A stretch of 62,587 bases of DNA from Rhodococcus yananensis (GTDB taxonomy: Bacteria; Actinomycetota; Actinomycetes; Mycobacteriales; Mycobacteriaceae). Position 1 is the stretch's first letter, and each line of letters opens with the position of its first letter. The position numbers and the translations under genes are program-made. Below, piece by piece: positions 36,614 through 45,707 of this stretch. The DNA lies in the NCBI RefSeq assembly GCF_020515525.1, contig NZ_JAIYEP010000021.1, forward strand, positions 1 through 62,587, written 5' to 3'. Below the pieces are notes generated by a model, which saw nothing but the letters and a program-made list of their open reading frames with translations, was not told where the DNA came from and did no database searches.

Positions 36614-37625
36614 GGCCGGGACTGCCGCTGGGACCGGAGCCGAGGCCGCGTCACCCGCCGATCCCGCCGACGCCGATTCCGGGGCGCTGCGCGGCACCCT
36701 GACGATCAAAGATCGTGCGATCGAGCGGATCGCGGCGAATGCCGCACTGCAGGTTCCCGGTGTGGTCCGGCAGAGCGGCGGGTTGAGCCTGCTCACCGGA
36801 CGCGAACTGCCGCGCGCCGACATCACGACGGCGGCGGGAGCGGTCGCGGTGAACCTGTTCGTCGCGGCCGAGTGGCCCTACGATGCCGCGGCCCTCACGC
36901 GGCGCGTGCACGATGTCGTCGAACGCCACCTCAACGACTACACGGGCACGACCGTGCACGAACTGAACGTGGTGGTGGTGTCGACCGCGCAACCCCGCGA
37001 GGACGAGCCGGCGGATCCGCCGGTGCCCGTCGAATACCACGAATCCGACATCGTCGCCGCCCGCAGCGGACCGCGCACCGACCTGTCGCTCGTCGCGCCG
37101 TTGGTCCCGCTCGCCTACCCGGCGGCAGCGTCGGTCGCCGCACTCATCGCGCTGGGCGCGCTCGGCGTCGCGTTCGTCGCGGCCCGTGAACTTCTGATCG
37201 TCCGCGGCGCATACGGCGGGGCACCGTGGCTGCGCAACTCGTTCGAATGGTTCGGCAGGTTGCACTGGGAACCGTGGATCGCGCCGGTCGCGGTGCTCCT
37301 CGTCGTCGTCGGTGTGGTCGCGATCGTCGTCGCACTCAAACCGCGCAAGCGCACACACCTACCCCTGTGTCTGTCGGGACCTGTCCCGACCGTGTGGATG
37401 CGCCGCACCGACGTCGCCCGCATGTGCAGCGCACGTGCCAGCGCGCTTCCGGGTGTCCTGACCGCGCGCACCGTCGTCGACCGCAGACGCGCACTGCTCC
37501 GGGTCCTGGCCGAGAACGGCACCTCCGCGACGGATCTCGTCGACACGTTGCGCGCCGAACTCGAACCGCAGTTGGCGCTGTTGGCCGACCCCGTCCCCCT
37601 CGTCGTGAAGGTCCGGTATCGATGA
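36606..37625 (+). CDS. Gls24-domain protein with C-terminal membrane region (DUF6286-like)
   Basis: This protein of about 339 residues combines a Gls24-like domain (about 30-130, with [20 protein letters not shown] and the distal [10 protein letters not shown]), two transmembrane helices (about 162-193 and 225-244) and a cytosolic C-terminal domain (250-339). The GTG at 36606 overlaps the preceding gene by eight bases. The fusion would tie a stress domain directly to the membrane. Its ATGA overlap with the AmaP-like gene argues that both work in one assembly. Confidence 0.78.
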   Translation: MDEAGTAAGTGAEAASPADPADADSGALRGTLTIKDRAIERIAANAALQVPGVVRQSGGLSLLTGRELPRADITTAAGAVAVNLFVAAEWPYDAAALTRRVHDVVERHLNDYTGTTVHELNVVVVSTAQPREDEPADPPVPVEYHESDIVAARSGPRTDLSLVAPLVPLAYPAAASVAALIALGALGVAFVAARELLIVRGAYGGAPWLRNSFEWFGRLHWEPWIAPVAVLLVVVGVVAIVVALKPRKRTHLPLCLSGPVPTVWMRRTDVARMCSARASALPGVLTARTVVDRRRALLRVLAENGTSATDLVDTLRAELEPQLALLADPVPLVVKVRYR

Positions 37626-38185
37626 AGCTGCGCACCCTGCTCGTCAACCGGTTCTTCGCCTTCGTCACCGGCTGCACGCTGCTCGCCGCGGGGGCGTTCG
37701 CACTCGCCTGGCTGTGGCGGGTGCCGCTCGCGCGAGAGCAACTCGCGACACTGGATCGCACGGTCGTCACGGACATCCCGGATCAGCCGTGGTGGACACC
37801 GGCACTGTGGACGGTCGCGGGGGTGGGTCTGGCTGTCGGAATCGTGCTGCTCGTGGTGAACCTGTCGCGGCGCCGGCCGTCGACGGTGCAACTGTACGAC
37901 GCGGTGACCGACGCGACGCTCGGCGTCGAACTCGGGCCCGTCGCCGCCGGTGTCGCCCGCGATCTCGAGGCGCTACCGGGGGTGCGGTCGGTGCGGGGCC
38001 GGGCCGTCGTCGAACGGCACCTCCCGACGCTGTCCGTGACCGTCCACGCCGAACCCGACATCGATGTCGCCGAACTCACCGCCGCAGCCGAGGACAGCGC
38101 CCGTCGCGCGGCAGCGGCACTCGGGGGCGCACGGGTCGCGACTCAAGTACTGCTGCACCTCGACCCCGCCCCCGACGTCCACTGA
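37622..38185 (+). CDS. Alkaline shock response membrane anchor-like protein (AmaP-like)
   Basis: This 187-residue protein has two N-terminal transmembrane helices (about 10-32 and 58-80) and a cytosolic C-terminal domain, the topology of AmaP, which anchors Asp23 in staphylococci. It is the last of five overlapping genes. A tandem repeat begins inside its stop codon. Function is inferred from topology and operon, since the sequence is too diverged for a firm match. Confidence 0.72.
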   Translation: MKLRTLLVNRFFAFVTGCTLLAAGAFALAWLWRVPLAREQLATLDRTVVTDIPDQPWWTPALWTVAGVGLAVGIVLLVVNLSRRRPSTVQLYDAVTDATLGVELGPVAAGVARDLEALPGVRSVRGRAVVERHLPTLSVTVHAEPDIDVAELTAAAEDSARRAAAALGGARVATQVLLHLDPAPDVH

Positions 38186-38249
38186 GCCACCCCCGCGTCC
38201 GAGCCACCCCCGCGTCCGAGCCCCCCGCGTCCGAGCCTCCCCCGCGTCC
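38184..38249. repeat. Tandem repeat, four units of GAGCCNCCCCCGCGTCC
   Basis: Four direct copies run at 38184-38200, 38201-38217, 38218-38232 and 38233-38249 (17, 17, 15 and 17 bases), starting in the AmaP-like stop codon. The third copy lacks two bases and the fourth has T for A. The core CGCGTCCGAG reappears inverted at 58457-58493. It lies between converging genes and precedes a pair of palindromes. Confidence 0.85.
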
Positions 38250-38300
38250 GAGCGAACGTATCGTCCGCTCGATCGATTCGAGTGAATGTACCGTTCGCTC
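38250..38300. promoter_or_regulatory. Twin imperfect 21-bp palindromes, 30 bp apart
   Basis: GAGCGAACGtatCGTCCGCTC (38250-38270) and GAGTGAATGtacCGTTCGCTC (38280-38300) are related imperfect palindromes whose centres are 30 bp apart, three helical turns. The pattern is like a tandem TetR-type operator, yet no gene start is close: the neighbours are the 3' ends of the AmaP-like gene and tuf. A related core is found at 45019-45031. Confidence 0.5.
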
Positions 38301-38348
38301 CGACGGAGAGGTCGTGGGCTCGCGCGCGGGAGGTCGGAAACGCCGAAC

Positions 38349-38374
38349 GGCGCCCACCCCGGAGGGTGGACGCC
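38349..38374 (-). terminator. Terminator of the str operon after tuf
   Basis: GGCG-c-CCACCC (38349-38359) pairs with GGGTGG-a-CGCC (38364-38374) around a CGGA loop, 50 bases beyond the tuf stop in the leftward direction. Leftward of it the strand reads CCGTTCGGCGTTTCC, only weakly T-rich. Confidence 0.6.
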
Positions 38375-38424
38375 GAACGGACGTCGGTGAGTACTACCTC
38401 ACTCGAGGATCCCGTAGGCGATGC

Positions 38425-39615
38425 CTACTTGATGATCTTCGTGACGCGACCGGCGCCGACGGTGCGGCCACCCTCGCGGATCGCGAAGCGGAGGCCCTCG
38501 TCCATGGCGACCGGCTGGATCAGCTTGACGGACATCTCGGTGTTGTCACCGGGCATGACCATCTCGGTGCCCTCGGGGAGGGTCACAACGCCCGTCACGT
38601 CCGTGGTACGGAAGTAGAACTGCGGACGGTAGTTGTTGAAGAACGGCGTGTGGCGGCCGCCCTCCTCCTTGTTGAGGATGTAGGCCTGGCCCTCGAACTC
38701 CGTGTGGGGAGTGGTGGTGCCGGGCTTGACGACGACCTGGCCGCGCTCGACGTCCTCGCGCTTGATGCCGCGGACGAGGAGACCGACGTTGTCGCCGGCC
38801 TGGCCCTGGTCGAGCAGCTTGCGGAACATCTCGATGCCGGTGACCGTGGTCTTGGTCGACTCGGGGCGGATGCCGACGATCTCGACCTCTTCGTTGACGT
38901 TGATCACGCCACGCTCGACACGGCCGGTGACGACGGTGCCGCGACCCGTGATGGTGAAGACGTCCTCGACGGGCATGAGGAACGGCTTGTCGGTCTCACG
39001 GACCGGGTCCGGGATGGACTCGTCGACAGCCTCCATGAGGTCCTCGACGGACTTGACCCACTTGGCGTCGCCCTCGAGCGCCTTGAGCGCCGAGATCGGG
39101 ATGACCGGGGCGTTCTCGTCGAACTCCTGCGAACCGAGGAGCTCGCGGACCTCCATCTCGACGAGCTCGAGGATTTCCTCGTCGTCGACCATGTCGGCCT
39201 TGTTCAGGGCGACGAGGATGTAGGGAACGCCGACCTGACGGGCGAGCAGGACGTGCTCACGCGTCTGGGGCATCGGGCCGTCGGTGGCGGCCACGACCAG
39301 GATCGCGCCGTCCATCTGGGCGGCACCGGTGATCATGTTCTTGATGTAGTCGGCGTGACCCGGAGCATCGACGTGAGCGTAGTGGCGCTTCTCCGTCTGG
39401 TACTCGACGTGGGAGATGTTGATCGTGATACCACGAGCCTTCTCCTCGGGAGCCTTGTCGATCTGGTCGAACGCGAAGCTCTCGTTGAGATCCGGGTACT
39501 TGTCGGCCAGCACCTTGGTGATCGCAGCCGTGGTGGTGGTCTTGCCATGGTCGACGTGACCGATGGTGCCGATGTTCACGTGCGGCTTGGTCCGCTCGAA
39601 CTTCGCCTTCGCCAC
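38425..39615 (-). CDS. tuf: Elongation factor Tu
   Basis: This 396-residue GTPase delivers aminoacyl-tRNA to the ribosome. G motifs are clear: GHVDHGKTT near 19-27, the DAPGHADY segment, and NKADMVDD; domains II and III are complete to the end [10 protein letters not shown]. The GTG start has an AGGAGG site upstream. It is the last gene of the str operon order rpsL-rpsG-fusA-tuf, 92 bp after fusA. Strong codon bias compared with neighbours fits high expression. Confidence 0.99.
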   Translation of the reverse strand: MAKAKFERTKPHVNIGTIGHVDHGKTTTTAAITKVLADKYPDLNESFAFDQIDKAPEEKARGITINISHVEYQTEKRHYAHVDAPGHADYIKNMITGAAQMDGAILVVAATDGPMPQTREHVLLARQVGVPYILVALNKADMVDDEEILELVEMEVRELLGSQEFDENAPVIPISALKALEGDAKWVKSVEDLMEAVDESIPDPVRETDKPFLMPVEDVFTITGRGTVVTGRVERGVINVNEEVEIVGIRPESTKTTVTGIEMFRKLLDQGQAGDNVGLLVRGIKREDVERGQVVVKPGTTTPHTEFEGQAYILNKEEGGRHTPFFNNYRPQFYFRTTDVTGVVTLPEGTEMVMPGDNTEMSVKLIQPVAMDEGLRFAIREGGRTVGAGRVTKIIK

Positions 39616-39707
39616 TGGAATGTCCTCCTGGACTGTTGTTGCTTGCAGTATGCAGCAGTGCGGTTTGTATTACTTGGTCGTGCAGGCGACCGGGTCCAAC
39701 CCGAAGG

Positions 39708-41810
39708 TTACTCGCCGGTGGCCTTGGCGATGATTTCCTTCGAGACGTTCGACGGAACCTCTGCGTAGGAATCGAACACCATGGAGAAGTTCGCGCGGCC
39801 CTGGGTCTTCGACCGCAGGTCCCCGATGTAACCGAACATCTCCGAGAGCGGAACCAGCGCCTTCACGACACGGGCACCACTGCGTTCCTCCATGGCCTGG
39901 ATCTGGCCACGGCGGGAGTTCAGGTCGCCGATCACTTCACCCATGTAGTCCTCGGGGGTGGTGACCTCGACAGCCATCAGCGGCTCGAGGATGACCGGAG
40001 CAGCCTTGCGGGCCGCTTCCTTCAGCGCCTGCGAACCGGCGATCTTGAAGGCCATTTCGGAGGAGTCGACGTCGTGGTAGGCACCGTCGAGCAGCGTGAC
40101 CTTCATGTTCACCAGCGGGTAGCCGGCGAGAACGCCGTACTGCATGGCGTCCTGCGCGCCGGCGTCGACCGACGGGATGTACTCGCGCGGAACGCGGCCA
40201 CCGGTGACCTTGTTCTCGAACTCGTAGGTCGCGCCGTCCTCGCCGACGAACGGGGTGAGGGCGATGATGACCTTCGCGAACTGGCCCGAACCACCGGTCT
40301 GCTTCTTGTGGGTGAACTCGAGCTTCTCCACCGGACGGGTGATCGTCTCGCGGTACGCGACCTGCGGCTTGCCGACGTTCGCCTCGACCTTGAACTCGCG
40401 CTTCATGCGGTCGACGAGGATGTCGAGGTGGAGCTCGCCCATGCCGCCGATGACGGTCTGGCCGGTCTCGTCGTCGAGCTCGACGGAGAACGTCGGGTCC
40501 TCTTCGGCGAGCTTCTGGATCGCGATCGACAGCTTCTCCTGATCGGCCTTCGACTTCGGCTCGATGGAGACCTGGATGACCGGGTCCGGGAAGGTCATCG
40601 ACTCGAGGACGATCGGGGCGTCCTGCGCGCACAGGGTGTCGCCGGTCGTGGTGTCCTTCAGGCCGATCATCGCGTAGATGTGGCCCGCGACGGCCTCGTC
40701 GACCGGGTTCTCCTTGTTGGCGTGCATCTGGAACAGCTTGCCGATGCGCTCCTTCTTGCCCTTGGTCGAGTTGAGCACCTGGGTGCCCGAGTCGATCCGG
40801 CCGGAGTACACGCGCACGAAGGTGAGCTTGCCGAAGAACGGGTGCGCAGCGATCTTGAAGGCCAGGGCCGAGAACGGCTCGTCCTTCGAGGGCTTGCGGG
40901 TCAGTTCCTCTTCCTCGTTGCCGACGGCGTGGCCGTGGACCTCGCCGATGTCGAGGGGCGTCGGCAGGTAGTCGACGACCGCGTCGAGCATGGGCTGGAT
41001 GCCCTTGTTCTTGAATGCGGTGCCGCACAGCACCGGGTACAGCTCGGAGGCGACCGTCATCTTGCGGATGGCGCCCTTGATCTCGGCGATCGTGAGCTCT
41101 TCACCGCCGAAGTACTTCTCCATGAGCTCTTCGTCGGACTCGGCGACGGTCTCGAGCAGCTTCTCGCGGTACTCGGCGGCCTTGTCGGCGAGGTCGGCCG
41201 GGATCTCCTCGACGGTGGCCGCGGTGCCGATCTCGGTGGTGCCACGCCAGGTGAGCGCCTTCATCTCGACGAGGTCGACGACGCCGTCGAAGGCATCCTC
41301 GGCACCGATCGGCAGCTGCAGGACCAGCGGCTTCGCACCGAGACGGTCGATGATGGTCTGCACGGTGAAGTAGAAGTCCGCGCCCATCTTGTCCATCTTG
41401 TTGACGAAGCAGATGCGCGGAACGTCGTACTTGGCGGCCTGACGCCAGACCTGCTCGGACTGCGGCTCGACGCCTTCCTTGCCGTCGAAGACGGCGACGG
41501 CGCCGTCGAGGACGCGCAGCGAACGCTCGACCTCGACGGTGAAGTCGACGTGGCCGGGCGTATCGATGATGTTGATCTGGTTCTTGTTCCAGAAGCAGGT
41601 CACGGCGGCGGAGGTGATGGTGATACCACGCTCCTTCTCCTGCTCCATCCAGTCGGTGGTGGAGGCGCCGTCGTGGGTCTCACCGATCTTGTAGTTGACG
41701 CCGGTGTAGTAGAGGATGCGCTCGGTCGTCGTGGTCTTGCCGGCATCGATGTGCGCCATGATGCCGATGTTGCGGACCTTGTTCAGGTCGGTCAGCACTT
41801 CCTGTGCCAC
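39708..41810 (-). CDS. fusA: Elongation factor G
   Basis: This 700-residue translocase has the G1 motif [27 protein letters not shown] and NKMDKMGAD, followed by the full set of domains II-V. Length and sequence are those of the canonical housekeeping EF-G, not a fusidate-protecting or mitochondrial-like paralogue. It follows rpsG after a 147-bp spacer containing a hairpin, so extra regulation at this junction is likely. Confidence 0.99.
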   Translation of the reverse strand: MAQEVLTDLNKVRNIGIMAHIDAGKTTTTERILYYTGVNYKIGETHDGASTTDWMEQEKERGITITSAAVTCFWNKNQINIIDTPGHVDFTVEVERSLRVLDGAVAVFDGKEGVEPQSEQVWRQAAKYDVPRICFVNKMDKMGADFYFTVQTIIDRLGAKPLVLQLPIGAEDAFDGVVDLVEMKALTWRGTTEIGTAATVEEIPADLADKAAEYREKLLETVAESDEELMEKYFGGEELTIAEIKGAIRKMTVASELYPVLCGTAFKNKGIQPMLDAVVDYLPTPLDIGEVHGHAVGNEEEELTRKPSKDEPFSALAFKIAAHPFFGKLTFVRVYSGRIDSGTQVLNSTKGKKERIGKLFQMHANKENPVDEAVAGHIYAMIGLKDTTTGDTLCAQDAPIVLESMTFPDPVIQVSIEPKSKADQEKLSIAIQKLAEEDPTFSVELDDETGQTVIGGMGELHLDILVDRMKREFKVEANVGKPQVAYRETITRPVEKLEFTHKKQTGGSGQFAKVIIALTPFVGEDGATYEFENKVTGGRVPREYIPSVDAGAQDAMQYGVLAGYPLVNMKVTLLDGAYHDVDSSEMAFKIAGSQALKEAARKAAPVILEPLMAVEVTTPEDYMGEVIGDLNSRRGQIQAMEERSGARVVKALVPLSEMFGYIGDLRSKTQGRANFSMVFDSYAEVPSNVSKEIIAKATGE

Positions 41811-41910
41811 AGGTAAACCCCGCTCGTAGCTCGTGTCGGTCCAAGGGTGCGGACCACGTGTTCTTGTGTTGTCAGCCGGCCTTTACGGGACCGACACAAT
41901 TGTGCAAGCA

Positions 41911-41951
41911 GCCGGCCGGGAGGTCGAATGGTGACGGACCTCCCGACCGGC
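41911..41951 (-). terminator. Hairpin between rpsG and fusA
   Basis: Fifteen-base arms (41911-41925, GCCGGCCGGGAGGTC; 41937-41951) pair with a single mismatch around an 11-base loop, beginning six bases past the rpsG stop. It could attenuate transcription or protect the rpsL-rpsG mRNA. The 100 bases between it and fusA may contain a fusA promoter; CACAATTGTG at 41896-41905 is a palindrome there. Confidence 0.6.
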
Positions 41952-41957
41952 GCCTGA

Positions 41958-42428
41958 TCACCAGCGGTAGTGCGCGAACGCCTTGTTGGCTTCAGCCATC
42001 TTGTGGGTGTCCTCGCGACGCTTCACGGCGGCACCGAGACCGTTGCTCGCATCGAGCAGCTCGTTGGCCAGGCGCTCGACCATGGTCTTCTCGCGACGCT
42101 GCCGCGCGAAGGTCACGAGCCAGCGCAGCGCGAGGGTGGTGGAGCGGCCGGGGCGGACCTCGACGGGCACCTGGTAGGTGGCACCACCGACGCGGCGGCT
42201 GCGGACCTCGAGGGCGGGCTTGACGTTGTCGAGCGCGCGCTTGAGGGTGACGACCGGATCGGTGCCGGTCTTCTCGCGAGCCTGCTCGAGCGCCTGGTAG
42301 ACGATGCGCTCGGCGGTGGACTTCTTGCCGTCCAGCAGGATCTTGTTGACCAGCTGGGTGACCAGCGGCGACCCGTAGACCGGGTCGGCGATCAGCGGAC
42401 GCTTGGGAGCGGGACCTTTACGTGGCAT
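41958..42428 (-). CDS. rpsG: 30S ribosomal protein S7
   Basis: This 156-residue S7 protein begins [12 protein letters not shown] and has the expected RNA-binding segments ([34 protein letters not shown]) and the end HYRW. S7 starts assembly of the 30S head. Its start shares one base with the rpsL stop (TGATG), so the two are translationally coupled. Confidence 0.99.
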   Translation of the reverse strand: MPRKGPAPKRPLIADPVYGSPLVTQLVNKILLDGKKSTAERIVYQALEQAREKTGTDPVVTLKRALDNVKPALEVRSRRVGGATYQVPVEVRPGRSTTLALRWLVTFARQRREKTMVERLANELLDASNGLGAAVKRREDTHKMAEANKAFAHYRW

Positions 42429-42802
42429 CAGGCCTTCTCCTTCTTCGCGCCGTAGCGGCTACGAGCCTGCTTGCGGTTCTTGACACCCTGAGTGTCGAGC
42501 GAGCCGCGGATGATCTTGTAGCGAACGCCGGGGAGGTCCTTCACACGACCGCCGCGGACGAGCACCATCGAGTGCTCCTGCAGGTTGTGGCCTTCACCCG
42601 GGATGTAGGCGGTGACCTCGACAGAGCTGGTCAGGCGCACACGCGCGACCTTACGGAGAGCCGAGTTCGGCTTCTTCGGGGTGGTGGTGTACACGCGGGT
42701 GCACACACCACGACGCTGCGGGCTGCCCTTCAGGGCCGCGCTCTTGACCTTGGCGGCCTTGTCGCGGCGGCCCTTGCGGACCAGCTGATTGATGGTTGGC
42801 AT
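42428..42802 (-). CDS. rpsL: 30S ribosomal protein S12
   Basis: This 124-residue S12 protein sits at the decoding centre. Lys43 (TTPKKPNS) and Lys88 (GRVKDLPG), the positions whose change gives streptomycin resistance, are both wild type. It is the first gene of the str operon; the promoter must lie in the 365-bp spacer upstream. Confidence 0.99.
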   Translation of the reverse strand: MPTINQLVRKGRRDKAAKVKSAALKGSPQRRGVCTRVYTTTPKKPNSALRKVARVRLTSSVEVTAYIPGEGHNLQEHSMVLVRGGRVKDLPGVRYKIIRGSLDTQGVKNRKQARSRYGAKKEKA

Positions 42803-43167
42803 CTATCGGCTTTCTCGTTGTCTGGAGCTGCTCACACGAGCAACACTGGCTGTTCTGAAATTAGGGATCCATCGGTTGGGGCAAGGAAGCAACTGCCCCG
42901 CACTCGCCCCCCGTGTGCACACGAGGTCGGGTGTGTCGCGTACCCCCACACAGGCAGCCGGAAACTCGCATCTGCACATGTTCACAGACGGCGCGTACGG
43001 CATCGCCTCGCATAGGCACACAGATCGGTCCGAACATGCCGGACACGACCTACAACGATACCCGGCGGCGCCGCATCAGGTCAAAGCGAGACGTCTGCCG
43101 ACGAGGCATGCTCCGGTCACCGCCGTGCGCCGGCGGTACCGAACCCGATCCGGTGTGTGCACCGGCG
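42803..43167. promoter_or_regulatory. str operon promoter and leader region
   Basis: This 365-bp spacer has no convincing gene. In the leader there is a hairpin TGCTC-ACAC-GAGCA (42829-42842). On the leftward strand TAATTT (42858-42863) is a possible -10 with TTGCCC (42879-42884) as a poor -35 at 15 bp. Farther up is a perfect palindrome CGTGTGCACACG (42912-42923). The assignment of the promoter elements is tentative. Confidence 0.35.
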
Positions 43168-43719
43168 TCAATTGCTGAGGTTGAGGGTGAGTCGTGCCAA
43201 CGTAGCAGCGGCCTCGCACGGATCCGCACCCGAGGAGGTGTACTGCACCCACCACCCGAAGATGCCGGTCGTCGAATCACCGGCCGTGACACCGCACGAC
43301 GACGCGTCGTTCGGCCTGCGCATCTGCAGGGCACGCCGCCCCTCGACCGTGGTGCCCTCGACGCTGTACCCGAGTTCCTCCCCCGCCTCGCGCTCGCGAT
43401 CCAGCGAACCGGTCTCGAACCAGTTGAAGGTGACCTTCACCACCCCGGCCGGTCCGTCTCCCTCCCAGCGGCAGATCGCGCCGAAGAACCCGCGGTAGAC
43501 CGAATCGACGCCCACCGTCTCGGCGATCTTCTGCTCGGTGACGGCGTCACACTCGGTGAGCAGGTCGGCGAACTCCGACGACGCCCCACCCGCACCGTTC
43601 CCCGCCGGGATCGGCCGACCCTCGATGCTGCGGCCGCACCCCGCCGTCACCAGCGCCGACAGCACGACGGCGCCCACCGCGACGGCGGTCCGCACCGGAC
43701 GTCTCCGGGCGCCGGTCAC
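43168..43719 (-). CDS. DUF3558 family lipoprotein
   Basis: This 183-residue secreted lipoprotein has an Arg-rich N-terminus, a hydrophobic stretch and the lipobox LVTAGCG with Cys28 as lipidation site, followed by a DUF3558 domain with conserved C-x-W segments (FGAICRWEG) and a terminal DPCEAAATLA. The GTG start at 43719 overlaps the stop of the upstream paralogue (GTGA). The family is confined to actinobacteria and has no known function. Confidence 0.85.
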   Translation of the reverse strand: MTGARRRPVRTAVAVGAVVLSALVTAGCGRSIEGRPIPAGNGAGGASSEFADLLTECDAVTEQKIAETVGVDSVYRGFFGAICRWEGDGPAGVVKVTFNWFETGSLDREREAGEELGYSVEGTTVEGRRALQMRRPNDASSCGVTAGDSTTGIFGWWVQYTSSGADPCEAAATLARLTLNLSN

Positions 43720-44270
43720 CGCGACCGCTCCACGCTCAGCACCGCGAGTTCCCGGGCGACGTCGCACGGATCCGCGACCGGCGCGAACAGGCCGTAGGAC
43801 ACCGACCAGTGGATGAAGTCACCACCGAACTGCACTCCGATCTCGCACAACACGGTCCGCCCGTCCCCGTTCTCCGCCGAACCCAGGAAACCGGGATTCC
43901 CCCCGATCTCGACGTCCGCGGCGGGACGGCCGACCAGGTCCGAGCCGGCGCGTTCCCGCCCGATGGGGCTGCCGCGGTACCACGAGAAACTGACGCTCGG
44001 TCCGCCGACATAGATCTCCCACTCGCAGCCCACCGAGTTGCGGGTGACGGCCTCGAAGGAACCCAGGCCGAACCGGCCGGCCACTTCGTCGTCGGAGACC
44101 CCCGCGCATTCCGCGAAGAACGGCCCTGGTTCGGTGACGGACGGAGCCGTGCTCGTCGGCGCCGCCGTTGCGGCATCGTCCGAGGATCCGCAGCCCGCAG
44201 CGGTCGCTGCAACCACGATCACCCCGGCCGCAGCCAGTGCCGCCCTCCCCGTCCGCACGAACCCCTCCAT
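43716..44270 (-). CDS. DUF3558 family lipoprotein
   Basis: This 184-residue paralogue of the next gene has the lipobox TAAGC (Cys27), a Thr/Ser/Pro linker, and a DUF3558 domain with VGCEWEIY and terminal DPCDVARELAVLS. Both proteins share the pattern of an early CxxV/CDAV cysteine, a central C-x-W and a late DPC, which suggests two disulfides. The ATG at 44270 was chosen by the signal peptide. The frame continues far upstream only as antisense of the TetR gene. Confidence 0.85.
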   Translation of the reverse strand: MEGFVRTGRAALAAAGVIVVAATAAGCGSSDDAATAAPTSTAPSVTEPGPFFAECAGVSDDEVAGRFGLGSFEAVTRNSVGCEWEIYVGGPSVSFSWYRGSPIGRERAGSDLVGRPAADVEIGGNPGFLGSAENGDGRTVLCEIGVQFGGDFIHWSVSYGLFAPVADPCDVARELAVLSVERSR

Positions 44271-44281
44271 GTGCACAGACC

Positions 44282-44914
44282 CTAACCGGTCCTGACGTCG
44301 CGCGCGCGTCTGCGACGCGCGTCGGCGAGGACCGCATCGAGTTGGGTCGCCCAGTTCCGGACGATCTCCGCGCGGCGACGCGAATCGTCGGTGAGCACGT
44401 CGGCCAGGCCCAGTCCGCGACCGAGATCGAGTGTCGCCTGGACCATACGGTGGACGACCGGATCGGCGTCGTCCTCGACACCGAGCTGCCGGACCGCCAC
44501 ACGATGCGCGACCCGGCCGAATCGCTCCTCGAGCGGAACGATGCGTCGACGCAACTCCTGATCCGCGGCGGCCGCCGTCCACACCTGCAACGCGGCCTTG
44601 AAGAGGGTTCCGCAGTACTGGTCGACGATCCGCGTCACGACCGCCTCGGTGCGACCCACTCCCGGCGCGGCGTCGAGGTCGCCGTCGTCGATCAGCGTCA
44701 TCCGACTGTCGAACATGTACTCGAGTGACGCCGTGATCAGGTCCTCGCGCGTCGGGAAGTGGTGCTGCGTCGCGCCGCGAGACACGCCGGCACGTTCGGC
44801 GACGACGGATACGCTGGTCGCGGCCCACCCGGAGTCGGCCAGACACTCGATGGTCGCCTCCAACAGACGTTGCCGGGTCGCCCGGCTACGGTCCTGTTTG
44901 GGTTCGCGCATCAT
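44282..44914 (-). CDS. TetR-family transcriptional regulator
   Basis: This 210-residue TetR protein has a helix-turn-helix at about 33-54 (SVSVVAERAGVSRGATQHHF) and a helical C-terminal domain. The ATG at 44914 has an AGGAAGGA site seven bases upstream (a second Met follows at once). It is divergent from another TetR gene and lies 11 bp before the DUF3558 pair, so these may share a transcript. Its relation to the acyl-CoA operon farther right is possible but unproven. Confidence 0.85.
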   Translation of the reverse strand: MMREPKQDRSRATRQRLLEATIECLADSGWAATSVSVVAERAGVSRGATQHHFPTREDLITASLEYMFDSRMTLIDDGDLDAAPGVGRTEAVVTRIVDQYCGTLFKAALQVWTAAAADQELRRRIVPLEERFGRVAHRVAVRQLGVEDDADPVVHRMVQATLDLGRGLGLADVLTDDSRRRAEIVRNWATQLDAVLADARRRRARDVRTG

Positions 44915-45018
44915 CCCGATCCTTCCTGGCGCGTCCGACCGCCGGACGGATGATGCACCACACCGGCCGTTCACGGTGGGGGCATCCCACAGCGCCCGTG
45001 CGGCGCGATCCGGTCCAT

Positions 45019-45031
45019 ACGAACATATCGT
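45019..45031. promoter_or_regulatory. Imperfect palindrome between divergent TetR genes
   Basis: ACGA-ACATA-TCGT lies midway in the 210-bp spacer between the two TetR genes. Its core CGAACATATCGT resembles CGAACGTATCGT in the palindromes at 38250-38300. Short arms make this a weak call. Confidence 0.35.
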
Positions 45032-45124
45032 GTCCGGGTCGGGTGATTCCGGCCCGGGAAGAGACGGGCGGGGGTGGAGAACGCGCGCCCTGCGCGTTCG
45101 GACGGAGAAGGGAGCGATGCCACG

Positions 45125-45685
45125 GTGGCGACGCTGGTGACACGCGACGACTATTTCGATGCGGCGATCGAGATTCTCTCGACCACCGATCACGGCGGGC
45201 TCAAACAGGCCCCGCTGTGCGCACGACTGCAGGTCACGACGGGCTCGTTCTACAACTATTTCGGCAGCTGGGCATGTTTCAGAACCGAGTTCCTGCGACG
45301 CTGGCTGGAGCGGCAGACACTCGAACTCGCCGCGTCCGCCCGACGCGAGACCTCGCCCGCGCGGCGCATGGAGATACTGATCGATTTCGCGTGCGCGCTC
45401 CCCCACCGGGCCGAGTCGTCGATCCGCGGGTGGGCGCACAACGACCCCGAGGTCCGCGCCGTCCAGGAGACCGTCGACGAGCACCGCTACGCGGTGGTGC
45501 ACGAAGCGGTGACCGCGCTCGTCGGCGACGACGACGCGGCCCGGGACTTCGCCAGACTCGCGCTCTACACGCTCGCCGGATACCAGCAGAGCCTGCCGAT
45601 GCAGGACATCGAGACCCTGCGGTGGTCGCTGCGACGGGTGCTCGATCTGCTGCTCACCCACCACGGGCGGACGTGCATCGCGTGA
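45125..45685 (+). CDS. TetR-family transcriptional regulator
   Basis: This 186-residue regulator has a degenerate TetR N-terminal domain (helix-turn-helix about 27-45, APLCARLQVTTGSFYNYFGS) and a helical C-terminal part. The GTG at 45125 (VATLVTRDDY) is preceded by GGAGAAGGGAG; a GTG at 45074 would add 17 residues of poor character. It converges on the echA-type gene end with only 22 bp between, so it is a candidate regulator of the seven-gene acyl-CoA operon, although the operon promoter is 9 kb away. Confidence 0.8.
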   Translation: MATLVTRDDYFDAAIEILSTTDHGGLKQAPLCARLQVTTGSFYNYFGSWACFRTEFLRRWLERQTLELAASARRETSPARRMEILIDFACALPHRAESSIRGWAHNDPEVRAVQETVDEHRYAVVHEAVTALVGDDDAARDFARLALYTLAGYQQSLPMQDIETLRWSLRRVLDLLLTHHGRTCIA

Positions 45686-45707
45686 CCGCGTCCGGCCCGG
45701 CACGATC

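Noticed and set aside
38184-38300. Possible CRISPR-like array
   Set aside because: Units are 15-17 bp and contiguous with no spacers, and no cas genes are present.
39636-41816. A 726-codon open frame on the + strand
   Set aside because: It is the exact antisense of fusA. Strong codon bias in a high-GC gene leaves the opposite strand free of stops; the protein has no recognisable domain.
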